Shown here piece by piece: positions 31,981-42,247 of a DNA stretch of 64,000 nt; the first letter of the stretch is position 1; each line of letters starts with the position of its first letter. Made by a program: the position numbers and the translations under genes. The notes under the pieces are model-generated. The model was not told the DNA's origin, made no database searches, and saw only the letters and a program-made list of their open reading frames with translations. Source of the stretch: Pseudophaeomoniella oleicola (taxonomy: Eukaryota; Ascomycota; Eurotiomycetes; Phaeomoniellales; Phaeomoniellaceae). The stretch is from the NCBI GenBank assembly GCA_003868215.1, contig QWDQ01000027.1, positions 248,001-312,000 on the forward strand, in the 5' to 3' direction.

Positions 31981-32791
31981 TTTAGCCTTCGACCGGGGAC
32001 GAAAGCAATGTACAATATGATCTGGCCCACGTTCGACGATAGTCACAACTTCACATGCCTACCTAGGTACCTACTGGATATAATCCAATTCAGCCCTGTA
32101 TCCGGGGTTGTTTATAATCAATCGTGTATTGCTACCGATTCACTCTCATCTGTCTAATTCGATGCTGTGAAGTCGCGGCCGGCAGTGTGATTGGTCACTC
32201 AAGCTTTGTAGTACGTGTTGTAGTACGTGTTACTACTTACGTACTGCGTATCTACGTCGTAGATATCTATCGACGCCATGGACCAGGATCAAGCTACGAG
32301 GCGACCTGTGAGCTGCAAGAGATTATACCGAGTCAGGCAGGCCGTGACCAAGTGGGCGACGAAAAGACCGATGGTTTTAGCCATGGACGACTTTAGCCGA
32401 AGTTACTCCCATTCAAGTATCTGATTGGCGGTTCGGCGTGATCGGTCTCTCCGAAGCGACGTTTACTCCGACAATTCTATGTCCGCATTGTTGGTCTCCT
32501 TTGTTGGCCTACATACTACATCGTACTAAGCAGCCAGATGCCAACGACACCAAACCACAGTCGGTATCATGGGTTCGTTGATGCTCTAGACAAGACCCTA
32601 GCCCCCGCTCATTGACTGATAGCAAAGAGGAGCTTAGAGTATCGCTTGCTTATCAGCAGTCGCTCAATCAAACTTAGAGAGAATCATGACCTTCTGCCAG
32701 ATTTCCAATTCCAATTCCAATTCCAATTCCCCTCTTTCTCATCTTTTATTTCACGGGTAGCGGCCTTCTTTTTTTGGTGTGTCAGGTCAAG
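31981..32791. other. divergent promoter between carboxypeptidase and Zn2Cys6 gene
   Basis: This holds a TACCTAGGTA word at 32060, several GTAGTACGTG/TACGTAC strings at 32209-32260, and four CCAATT units at 32705-32728. No gene seen. Confidence 0.6.
32705..32728 (+). promoter_or_regulatory. four tandem CCAATT units (CCAAT boxes)
   Basis: Four head-to-tail CCAATT hexamers end about 63 bases before the start codon of the Zn2Cys6 gene. CCAAT is the recognition core of the fungal Hap/CBC complex. Binding is inferred, not shown. Confidence 0.45.
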
Positions 32792-35319
32792 ATGTCGTTA
32801 GACACCGAGACTCCCGTCGTTGTAGGGGAATCCACGAAGAAACGCCATAGGATAGCCTCATGCGAACCATGCAGGAGTTCTAAACTGGCATGCGACCACA
32901 TCCAACCTGTCTGTTCAAGATGCGCAAAGAGGGGAAACCCTTCGGATTGCGTGTATCGCGAGAATCCTTTCAAAAGGATCCGAACAAATACTGCTTCACG
33001 GTCGGCAGACAGATCCAGGTCGGTGGCATAATACGTCGGGGGCTTGTCGATGGGTCGCTAACCTTGCAGTAGCGACATATCGTCGACTCCAGTTGTATCT
33101 CCTCCGCAGAGTCTCTCGTCGAGCATCCCATTGACTCCATCAGCATATTCCGGTCGCATATATCCAAATCCCGGGTTCTTGGGGTCCTCATCCTTAACGG
33201 CAGTGTTTAACGAATTGGGGAATCATGCTGAAATAGGCATGGGCGTGGGTATTGAGCATCCTGATAGTAGTACGGAAACTCGAGGGGCAATCCTTGCCAT
33301 GAACGACGCCGTCAAAGTGGAAGAAGGGGCAAACATTCTTGGCTTACTGGTCGATTCAATCAAATTCGATGCCTTCAAGTCAATCTTCCTGGAACATTAT
33401 GGACGTGGCATTGAACTAAATCTTGGCGCGCCGTACCTCATACCATTTGTCGAAGCTCTTGCTTCAGAAGTATCGATGATTCGGCAAAGCGGTGCGCAGC
33501 GAGAGAGCTTACTGAGTCTCTCTCGCCGCCTTTTTGACAACGGCAACAAACCTTTAGCGATATCAAAGTCTATGACGTTGACGGACTTTTGCGACCAGTA
33601 TACCGGTGATAATTTACGATGGGAGACGGTCGGTGTGATTTTAACGTTCATAGGGTACGTCAAGCATTGGTCTTCTTGACACAATGCGCATATGTATTAC
33701 ACCAGGAGGCTAATTGAGCATAGGATGGCCGCCATCGAGGCGAAAATTCCTACTTCGATAGTCACGAGCGACGAAGAGCGACAACGCCTCAGGATGCAGA
33801 TGGTGGTAGCAGGTGATGCTTGTATCAGCTTTTGCGAATCATTCGACAATTTGAACGACGTACAAATTGTTCTGCTATTCATCAACTGCCTCCTCCACTC
33901 TCTCTTCAACGGAGACCAGAGTTTCAAGACCTGGCGTCGCTTAAGCGATGTGACGAGCTCTCTCTTCGCCTTCGGCCTTCACGAAGAGATCGATGAAAAC
34001 CAAGGACTTCCATTCTTTCTTGTGCAACTCCGGAAGCGGATTTTCGCCCGTGTGTATGCCTCGGATATTGCATTTGCCGCGTTCCTGGGCCGTCCACCAC
34101 GGGTGAGCAAGCGATTTTGTTGTGCCCATATGCCATTAGATATGGAGGAAGAGGCATATTACCTTCAAGGTGAGGAATTGGCCGAGTCACTCAAGGACCT
34201 CGACGAGAATGGGTGGAATACAAAGGGTCAAATTCGGAAAAGTGCGGTCGTTAGATGGTCTATGATTACTTCTCAAATTCGGGAAGACCTTCTTGAGCTA
34301 CTACTCGGCCGCAACTCGACAAACGTACCAGAACGTATAGCGTAAGTTCCTCGGATTCTTTTTCGTCCAGGTTGCAACAGTCGAGAATCGAAACCTTAGT
34401 GCACTGATATCAGGCGGCTAACGTTTCCCACCGGATTTTATAGTCAGATCCGTCTAGAAGCTTCCGAGGCTTGGTCCAAACTTCCGTCTTTCCTGAAATG
34501 CAGCCGTGAAGAACTTTGGAATAGCGATCGGCCTCCCCGCGAACTCGACACTCTGCACGTCATCCGTGTCCTGCACCTCCACAATCTGTTCCTGATCGAA
34601 CGGGCCGTCACGCGGCACTCCCGCGAACGCTCCGACGCCTGCGTCTCGATATCCAGCGAACTTTTGATGTGGATCAATGACGTGATCGTGCGGCGCGAAC
34701 GACTCTCGAAGGTGAGCCTGAACGGATTGTCGTGGAAGGTTATTGCGTATGCTCTTCCGGCTGCCGGAGTGCTGGCACTGGAATTGCTGCAGCAATCTCG
34801 AAGGAAATGGGCCAACCACCTGGAAATTGTCCCGAGAACGCAGGTGATACAGGACCTGTCGGTGTTGGTTGTGCATATGGACGTTTTAATCAGTCCAGGG
34901 GATGGAAACTATCAGGTATGTTGCCTTGAAGCTCTTTCGTGTTCCAGTCCCAAAGCTCTGTTGTCAAACTCCTACCCCTGCCTTTTCTCACCCTTGCGTC
35001 TTATCTATATCGTTTTCATGATCCGATGTGACTAACATACTGCGTCCATCATTAGCTCTTTCATCAAGCCAAACGTGCCCTTCAATCCATCTTGGACATC
35101 ATCCTTGCCCCTCCTGAGCCTCAACAGCTCGAGACTCCATCTGCCGCGTCTTCAACAGGCGGCTTCCCGCTTAACGATTGGGTCCTGTATGATCAATTGG
35201 GATTTGATGGGGACTTTTGGTCGAGTCTCGCAGATCATCCATTACTGGCGGACGCGGATATAAACCACCAATTGCACAGTATGGCGAACCTGAATACGAT
35301 GGGTGACACGTATGCTTGA
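32792..35319 (+). CDS. Zn2Cys6 fungal-type transcription factor
   Basis: Five exons (32792-33018, 33070-33654, 33706-34341, 34444-34915, 35056-35319) give about 727 residues. The N-terminal Zn2Cys6 cluster is complete: CEPCRSSKLACD, then CSRCAKRGNPSDC, six cysteines with the family spacing, and a basic linker (NPFKRIR). After a Ser/Pro-rich linker, the middle has the helical text of the fungal transcription-factor regulatory domain (SLFAFGLHEEI, LRKRIFARVYASDIAFAAFLGRPPRVS). It is a nuclear regulator. The first donor (GTCGGT) is weak, and the acceptor of intron 2 could be 33705 or 33723, both in phase. An in-frame Met at 32774 lies six codons upstream. Its position beside the ATP-grasp and reductase genes makes them plausible targets, but that is inference. 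Confidence 0.85.
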
Positions 35320-35433
35320 AATTGGAATGAAGATGGGACCGATCTTTCCAGTCATACCGAAGTGGCGTGCATCTAGTAGACGTCTGTTTATCAGACTAAC
35401 TCCCACTTGGATCCACGAAAGGTTTGATCCGCT

Positions 35434-36975
35434 TCAAAAATGCGTCTCTTCGCTAAAACATCGGACCTTTTCGACCTCCTCATCAAGCCTCTTGGCATCT
35501 TCAGCGCCAACGACCAGACTCGCATAACTAATCCCGCCGTCCCCATCAGCGCTTTCATCACGATACCACGCAGCGATGATGATTCTCCCATCTTCGAATT
35601 CTTTGGGCAGAGCCTGGATGAACTGCTCTCTCGTTTTGCGAGACTTGATCATCAGCGAACAGGCTTCGTGCATATTTCTGGACTTGTCGTAGTGCTTTTT
35701 GAGGAGTCCCAACATCAAGGAAGCTGGTATTCGAACATTGAGGTCTACGACCTCAAGCACAGACTCTGAGCCCTGATATGGCTTACTTTCAAGAACATCA
35801 GCGCCGACGGGACCATAGTACCCGTACCTGTGTAAATATTTGGCTATTTGTTGCATGATGGGAGTTAGTTTATTCTCCAATTGCTGTTGTTGCGGATATG
35901 AGATCCTCGAGCCGGTCCACTGATGCCCATTGGCGAGGGTCTGCGTCGTGGCACCAATGAAGATGGGTCTCCCCTTCTTGGTGACGAAGAATGCGAATCC
36001 AATATTTGCATTCGGAGATTGAACCAGGTGACTTATAACCAGTGTGGCCGGCAGGAGATGTTGGTTCGCAGACGTCACAGAGATGAGCAGCTTAGGAAGG
36101 AGATGCGTTGACAGATTCTTCAGCAGCTCCTCCTTGTCCGATTCCGAGTGCACGAGAAAAGTCCCTCCGCCACCAAAAGATTGTTGAGTCTTCAGAGCGA
36201 ACGGCGGTTGATGTTGTTTCTGGATAATGTTGGTAATGCGGTCGACCTCTTTCCGAATCCATTTTCTGCGATCGCCTTCACATTTTTCAGCGATGAACAA
36301 TTCGTCCTTGTTCGCTTGGCAAATCGTGCAGCATGATAAAGGCTCGGTGGCGAGACCCTCAATCTGGATCAAGGTGGAAGCCGGTGTCGGTATCCCTGAT
36401 TCTGCCAGCGCTGCTTTTGTGTTCAGAAAATAGAAAATCTCCATCGGCATCGTCAAGGGCTTCGTCTCCAAAGCATCAGCAGCCACCTTCATGACCAGCA
36501 TGTCAATCCCATTCGCCTCCAGGTTCAGCACCTCTGGCCCTTCACATGCCACTAGCCGAGCCCTCTGCTCATCCGCCAGGACCGCAATCGTGATCTCCGC
36601 ATCCTCCATCGCCCTCCCCGTCGCCGACTTCTCATAACTATCCCCAAATATCACGACCCCCATCCCTGGCCCCGCGATGAACCCATCCCGCTGTGCGACC
36701 AGACTCACCAATCTACAAGTCGCGACTTGCCGCGTCTCTCGCAGCTCGGCCTCCGTCGTGCTGCACGTATTCGTCATGAATAGATCGTCTTGACATACGT
36801 ATTTGCGGGTACGTGGAAACGTTGAACTGATGGCCACGTCGGACGATGCAGCGCAAGGAACTATGGCCAAACGTGGAGAAGGGTGAGGACCGTCATCGGA
36901 GTCCAGCGCGAATAAATCGGCAAGTGTCTGATCAAGCGTCACCAGTGGCAAGGTTGTCAGAGTTGGATTCGACAT
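35434..36975 (-). CDS. ATP-grasp domain enzyme, fungal solid-state-culture type
   Basis: A single exon of 513 residues from the Met at 36975 (MSNPTLTTL). The frame stays open to 37140, but the upstream part looks like leader sequence. The C-terminal half has ATP-grasp features: a glycine-rich loop (SFGGGGTFLVHSE), the beta-hairpin region TLVISHLVQSPNANIGFAFFV, and the metal-binding strand VLEVVDLNVRIP. ATP-grasp enzymes join a carboxylate to an amine, thiol or other nucleophile through an acyl phosphate. Similar proteins in Aspergillus annotation are called solid-state-culture-specific ATP-grasp proteins. The substrate is unknown. It is divergent from the Lys2-like reductase gene across a 1 kb shared promoter and convergent with the Zn2Cys6 gene, 114 bases apart. 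Confidence 0.72.
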   Translation of the reverse strand: MSNPTLTTLPLVTLDQTLADLFALDSDDGPHPSPRLAIVPCAASSDVAISSTFPRTRKYVCQDDLFMTNTCSTTEAELRETRQVATCRLVSLVAQRDGFIAGPGMGVVIFGDSYEKSATGRAMEDAEITIAVLADEQRARLVACEGPEVLNLEANGIDMLVMKVAADALETKPLTMPMEIFYFLNTKAALAESGIPTPASTLIQIEGLATEPLSCCTICQANKDELFIAEKCEGDRRKWIRKEVDRITNIIQKQHQPPFALKTQQSFGGGGTFLVHSESDKEELLKNLSTHLLPKLLISVTSANQHLLPATLVISHLVQSPNANIGFAFFVTKKGRPIFIGATTQTLANGHQWTGSRISYPQQQQLENKLTPIMQQIAKYLHRYGYYGPVGADVLESKPYQGSESVLEVVDLNVRIPASLMLGLLKKHYDKSRNMHEACSLMIKSRKTREQFIQALPKEFEDGRIIIAAWYRDESADGDGGISYASLVVGAEDAKRLDEEVEKVRCFSEETHF

Positions 36976-37982
36976 TTTTGGTTGGCTTGAGTTTCTTCGC
37001 ATAGACAAGACTTCTATAAGTATTAGCGAACAGTTTGTCGTACGGTAGCCCAGAGATAGACCGTCGTCGTGTATGATAAAATTGCAAAAGGCCAACAGAA
37101 ACCGACTCTTGGTAGTAGTTGTTGTTCCTTTCTTATTCATTCAGTCATAAGTTCATTCTAAAAGTAATAGATTCAAGATTTCTCCTACCATAGCCAGCCA
37201 GATAGGTTTACATACTTCTTCGCTGACTCGTACCAATGTCTTATTTCCATTTCCCCCTTTTGGTTTTTTCTTTTCGCTTTTTCCGTTTCTCAGCTAACCC
37301 CCCCACAATGCAAGAGTGCTTTCGACTAGTGCTTCGTGCGGTATATGACATCCGATTGTTATGTCATGTCCTACCTTACCTTGAGCTATGTGGTACGGAG
37401 TACTAATTCCTGTACTATCTTACTTCCCCACGAGACGAGGGGTGGTTATAGTGGCATCATTTTCTGCCCTGTGCTGCCCTGTGTTATGCTGCCCTGCCGT
37501 GCCCCTCTTTATTAGATGCTCCCTGACCGCCCGCTTCTTTGGAGGGCCAATGTCCTATTATCTATGCTTATCACCCTAAAACGAAAGGTTATCCGAGCTA
37601 TCATACAGAGAGCGGAATTGGTCTTCAAGGAAATGGCTCAAGGTTTGTATCATTCATTGCGAGTCGATCACAGCGAGATATTATGATTATCATGGTGTAA
37701 ATCAATAGCCTCGAGAAGATGATCACATTGATATAGGTCTTATAAGATAACAACGTTGTGTTGAAGCTGCATGATTGATGCGTCAGAAATAGAAAAAAAT
37801 AATCCAATTCTGAAAATTTTCGAGAAAGTGGCGCAACCAATGCCTACTACGTACTACGTAGTATTTAGCTCGGGCATGACTCCCCGAATTCTAACTTCGT
37901 GCTTCTCATGCCAGTCACAGATTCTGATGCGAAATAATTTATCGAGCAACTCGTTACACCCCAGGCAGTTCGAGTTCTCAGC
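36976..37982. other. shared promoter of the ATP-grasp and Lys2-like genes
   Basis: About 1 kb between two divergently transcribed starts. It contains TACGGAGTA at 37394 and TACTACGTAGTA at 37852, the latter 131 bases before the Lys2-like start. No separate gene seen. Confidence 0.6.
37852..37863. repeat. TACTACGTAGTA palindrome, copy 3
   Basis: Exact copy in the shared promoter of the ATP-grasp and Lys2-like genes, preceded by another CTACTACGTAC string. Confidence 0.7.
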
Positions 37983-40900
37983 ATGGCGCAGCTGCCAGAT
38001 CCCACCTCTGACCTTGACTGGTCCGGTTTTGCCGGTTCCATTCAGTGGCATTTCGGAGAGGTCGCGAGGCAACATCCCGACCGAACATGCGTGGTAGAGA
38101 CGAAGTCCTCTGAAGGTCCTGAGAGAAGATTCACCTACAAGCAGATCTATGAAGCATCCAATGCTCTGGCGCACTACCTCCACGATGCGGGAGTTGGTAG
38201 AGGGGACGTGGTTATGATATGGGCACATCGCTCGGTGGACTTGGTCGTCAGTATGATGGGCACACTGGTACGGGCTTCCTCCACAATCCACCGCTCCATG
38301 TAGCGACGAGTTCATGTGCTGACTTTCTCCCTTCGTTTTCTATCAGGCATCTTCAGCAACACTGAGTATCCTCGATCCAGCCTACCCCCCAGCGAGACAG
38401 CAGATCTACCTTGAGGTCGCTCGACCCCGCGCACTGATCAATCTTGCAAGGGCAACGAAAGAGGCAGGACCTTTGGCTCCAACTGTGCGCAAGTATATTG
38501 ATGACGAACTCGACCTGAAGGCTGAAATTCCGTCGCTGCGCATTGGTGACGACGGTATCCTCTCGGGAGGTGAAGTTGACGGCAAAGATATCTTTGCCCA
38601 GGTCAGAACAAAGGCGGCCTCTCCACCCGATACACAGGTTGGCCCTGATAGCGTGCCCACGCTTTCATTTACTTCTGGAAGCGAAGGAAGGCCCAAAGGA
38701 GTGCTCGGTCGCCATTTCAGTCTTACCAAGTATACTAGCTGGATGGCAGAGAGATTTAATCTCAGTCCGGAGAGTCGATTCACACTCTTATCCGGTATTG
38801 CGCATGATCCTGTTCAAAGAGATATCTTCACCCCCCTTTACCTTGGAGCGCAATTGCTAGTTCCTTCGAAGGAGGACATCCAGCATGAGAGACTTGCAGA
38901 ATGGATGCGTGAGCATAAGCCAACCGTCACGCATTTGACGCCTGCTATGGGACAAATTCTCGTCGGTGGAGCTACAGCGAAGTTTCCATCTTTGGATAGG
39001 GCTTTCTTTGTCGGCGATGTTCTTACGACGAGAGATTGCAGAACCCTACGGGAGCTCGCAGCCAACGCTAAAATAGTGAACATGTACGGTACCACCGAAA
39101 CGCAGAGATCAGTGAGCTATTATGAAATACCGAGCCGAACGGATGATCCCGATTACTTAGACAAGCTGAAGAACACAGTACCGGCTGGGAAGGGTATGAA
39201 AAATGTACAGCTTCTCGTTGTGGACCGGGAAGACCGGACCAAGCTCTGTAAGGTCGGAGAATTGGGCGAGATCTACGTCCGCGCTGCCGGTCTTGCCGAA
39301 GGTTACCTGGGGAATCAGTCGTTGAACGATCAGAAGTTCCTCATGAATTGGTTTGTAGACAACGAGGCCTGGGTGGCAGCCGATAAGAAGAATAACCAAA
39401 ACGAGCCATGGAGAAAGTACTACAAAGGACCACGCGATAGGTTATATCGGACGGGTGACTTAGGCAGATACCTCGAGTCTGGCGATGTGGAGTGTACGGG
39501 GCGTGTAGACGACCAAGTCAAGATTCGTGGTTTCCGCATTGAGCTCGATGAGATCGACAGCAATCTACGCCAGAACTCCTTGATCAGGGACTGCAAGACG
39601 CTTGTCCAGAGAGACAGAAATGAAGAACCGAAGCTCGTCAGCTACATCGTGCCAGAGGTGAAGGGATGGCCCCAATGGCTTGAAGCTCAGGGATTGGAGG
39701 ATGTTGAAGATGAAGGAACTGTTATTGGTCCCACAAAGGTCTATTCCAAGAGGTTTAGGCGGCTGCAGACGGAAATGCGGGAGCACTTGAAGCGTCGTTT
39801 ACCCAGCTATGCCGTGCCTACTGTTTATATTTTCCTCAACAAGCTGCCGCTGAATCCCAATGGAAAGATCGACAAACCAAACCTTCCCTTCCCCGATATC
39901 GCGGAACAGACAGAAGATGCCTCAGACGAGGATCTGCAGAGATGGGAGTCACTGACGGAGACTGAGCGGCTCGTCGCAACCAAATGGGCTGATCTCATTC
40001 CTGGTCTTAACCCAAAGACAATCACTCCTCAGAATGATTTCTTCGATCTTGGCGGACACAGTATCTTGGCCCAGCAAATGCTCTTGGCCATACGCAGAGA
40101 GACCGGAGCAAATATCAATATAACGACGCTCTACGAATATCCTACACTAACTGGCTTCAGCGCGCAGGTTGATGAGAAGCTGAGGCCAACAAATGAAGTT
40201 GACAACGACGCTGCGGGAGCAAAGAAGGAAGACAATGCTTACTCTCAGTCCTTGAACGAGCTTCTCACGCAGTTGCCAACCAAGTATCAAACAGCGGATC
40301 CAGCGACAATCCGTGCATCAGCCAAGCTGACCGTCTTCCTCACCGGAGCAACTGGCTTCTTGGGTGCTTACATCATCAAGGATGTCCTGGAGCGTACTAG
40401 CCGCAGCGTCAAATTAATCGCTCACGTGCGAGGCGTCAAAGATTCGCAGGCCGCGCTTGATCGACTACGGAGTTCTCTACAAGGCTACGGTCTATGGCGC
40501 GACGAGTGGTCAGCACGGTTGAGCTGTGTTGTTGGTGATCTATCCAAACCACAGCTTGGCATCCAGCAGGACACGTGGCAGACGTTATCTCAGGAAGTAG
40601 ACGTGGTGATTCACAACGGTGCCGCAGTCCACTGGGTCAGGAGATACCAGGACATGATGGCGTCAAACGTCATCTCCACTATAGACGCCATGAAGCTCTG
40701 CAACGAAGGAAAGCCCAAGCTTTTCACGTTTGTGAGTTCTACCAGTGTACTCGATACCGATTACTACGTCAAGCTCTCAGAGCAACAAATCAGCACTGGC
40801 CAAAGCGCAATCTCCGAGGACGATGATTTGCAAGGCAGTCGGACTGGTCTCGGCACTGGCTATGGTCAAACGAAGTGGGTGTCCGAGCAGCTTGTCAGGG

Positions 40901-41598
40901 CCGCTGGAAAGAGAGGTCTTTCGGGCTCTGTAATTCGAGCTGGATACATTCTAGGAGATACGGAGACTGGTGTCTGCAACACGGATGATTTCATTATTCG
41001 TATGTTGAAGGGCTGTATTCAGCTGTCGGCCCGGCCACGCATCATCAATACTGTCAACTCTGTACCCGTCAACCATGTCGCTCGCGTGGTCGTGAGTGCT
41101 GCTCTCAACACTCTGCCAGGTGGTGTCCACGTCGTCCATGTTAACGGCCACCCGCGCTTACGCATGCACGAATATCTGTCGTTCCTCGAGTACTATGGTT
41201 ATAATGTCCCTGAGGTCAGTTATGACGACTGGAAGGACCAACTAGAGAATTACATCTCAGCAGGTGGCCAAGAGAAGGATCAAGAACAACACGCGCTGAT
41301 GCCGCTCTATCACTTCTGCGCCAGCGATCTGCCAGCCACGACACGAGCTCCCGAGCTTGACGACACAAACGCTGTCAAGATCCTGAAAGCAGACGCCGAG
41401 AACTGGACCGGAATCGACGAAAGCGCGGGCTACGGCATTGGCAGGGAAGACGTCGGCCGATATTTACGGTATCTCGCCGAGATCAAGTTCGTGACCTGGC
41501 CCTCAGGTAGGGGACGGCCGTTGCCCGAGGTCAAGCTGAGTACGGTGCAGATGCAGGCGCTTGGAGGTGTGGGTGGTCGTGGTGGTGTATCGAAGTGA
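37983..41598 (+). CDS. Lys2-like NRPS-type reductase (adenylation-thiolation-reductase)
   Basis: Two exons, 37983-38267 and 38347-41598 (79-base intron), give 1178 residues. The adenylation domain shows TSGSEGRPKGV, NMYGTTETQRSV and YRTGDLGRY. The thiolation domain has the phosphopantetheine serine S667 in FFDLGGHSILAQQM. The reductase domain starts at the NADPH motif GATGFLG (762-768) and has Y934/K938 in YGQTK. This is the architecture and close text of alpha-aminoadipate reductase Lys2, which reduces aminoadipate to its semialdehyde in lysine synthesis. Canonical fungal Lys2 is about 1400 residues with a condensation-like N-terminal domain. That part is absent here, and I could not find it upstream. 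The gene may therefore be a shorter Lys2 paralogue working with the divergent ATP-grasp gene. If the genome has no other copy, it is Lys2 itself. Confidence 0.85.
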
Positions 41599-42247
41599 GG
41601 TCCAGATCCTCAGATCCCTTGGATTGTAATGATGATTCCAGACGATTCCAAAGCATCTCTGCTGGCTGCACTAGCTTGTCTCTTTATACCACAACCTCTT
41701 TGTGTTCGTTCATATAGGTTAGTTAAAGTAACGCCGAAATTTTATCGTGTTTTACTACCATGTCTCTCTCTCTCTCTCTCTGTCTCTCGCAACTCGAATG
41801 ATAAAAGGCCCTTGATGTGGACGACTTCGGAATATTGCCCGATACCGACACCTTCCAGATCGTGCTTTGTGAGAGTGGAAGAACGCATGGAATGGGAGAT
41901 CGCACATAGAGTCGGAAGGGTTGGGATGGGGGAGGGGGAGGGGAGGGAATCGTAAAAGTCGTGGTTAACGTTAGTGGGGTTTTGAATGATGAGTGGTAGG
42001 AACTTCCCCCTAATAATTAATAGATGGAAATTTCGAAAATTAGGACGGGGGAAGTAATCAAGTCATGAGTGCCGGATAGGTATGTGAAGACGAGAATTTT
42101 AAAAGATTAATACGGTTGGTTGATACGGATGGCCGACCGGCCAAATCAAATCAAATCAAATCAAATCACATATATATACGATTAAGATGCGAGTGACAAG
42201 AGGCACAGAAGCACGCCAACCATCTTCTCAAGAGAGGTGCACCCAAA
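41599..42247. other. intergenic between convergent genes
   Basis: 3' flanks of the Lys2-like and STAND genes. It has a TCTCTC tract at about 41764-41784 and five AAATC units at about 42143-42167. No gene seen. Confidence 0.6.

Noticed and set aside
36976-37140. N-terminal extension of the ATP-grasp frame
   Set aside because: The Met at 36975 gives the family-like start; the upstream part looks like leader sequence.
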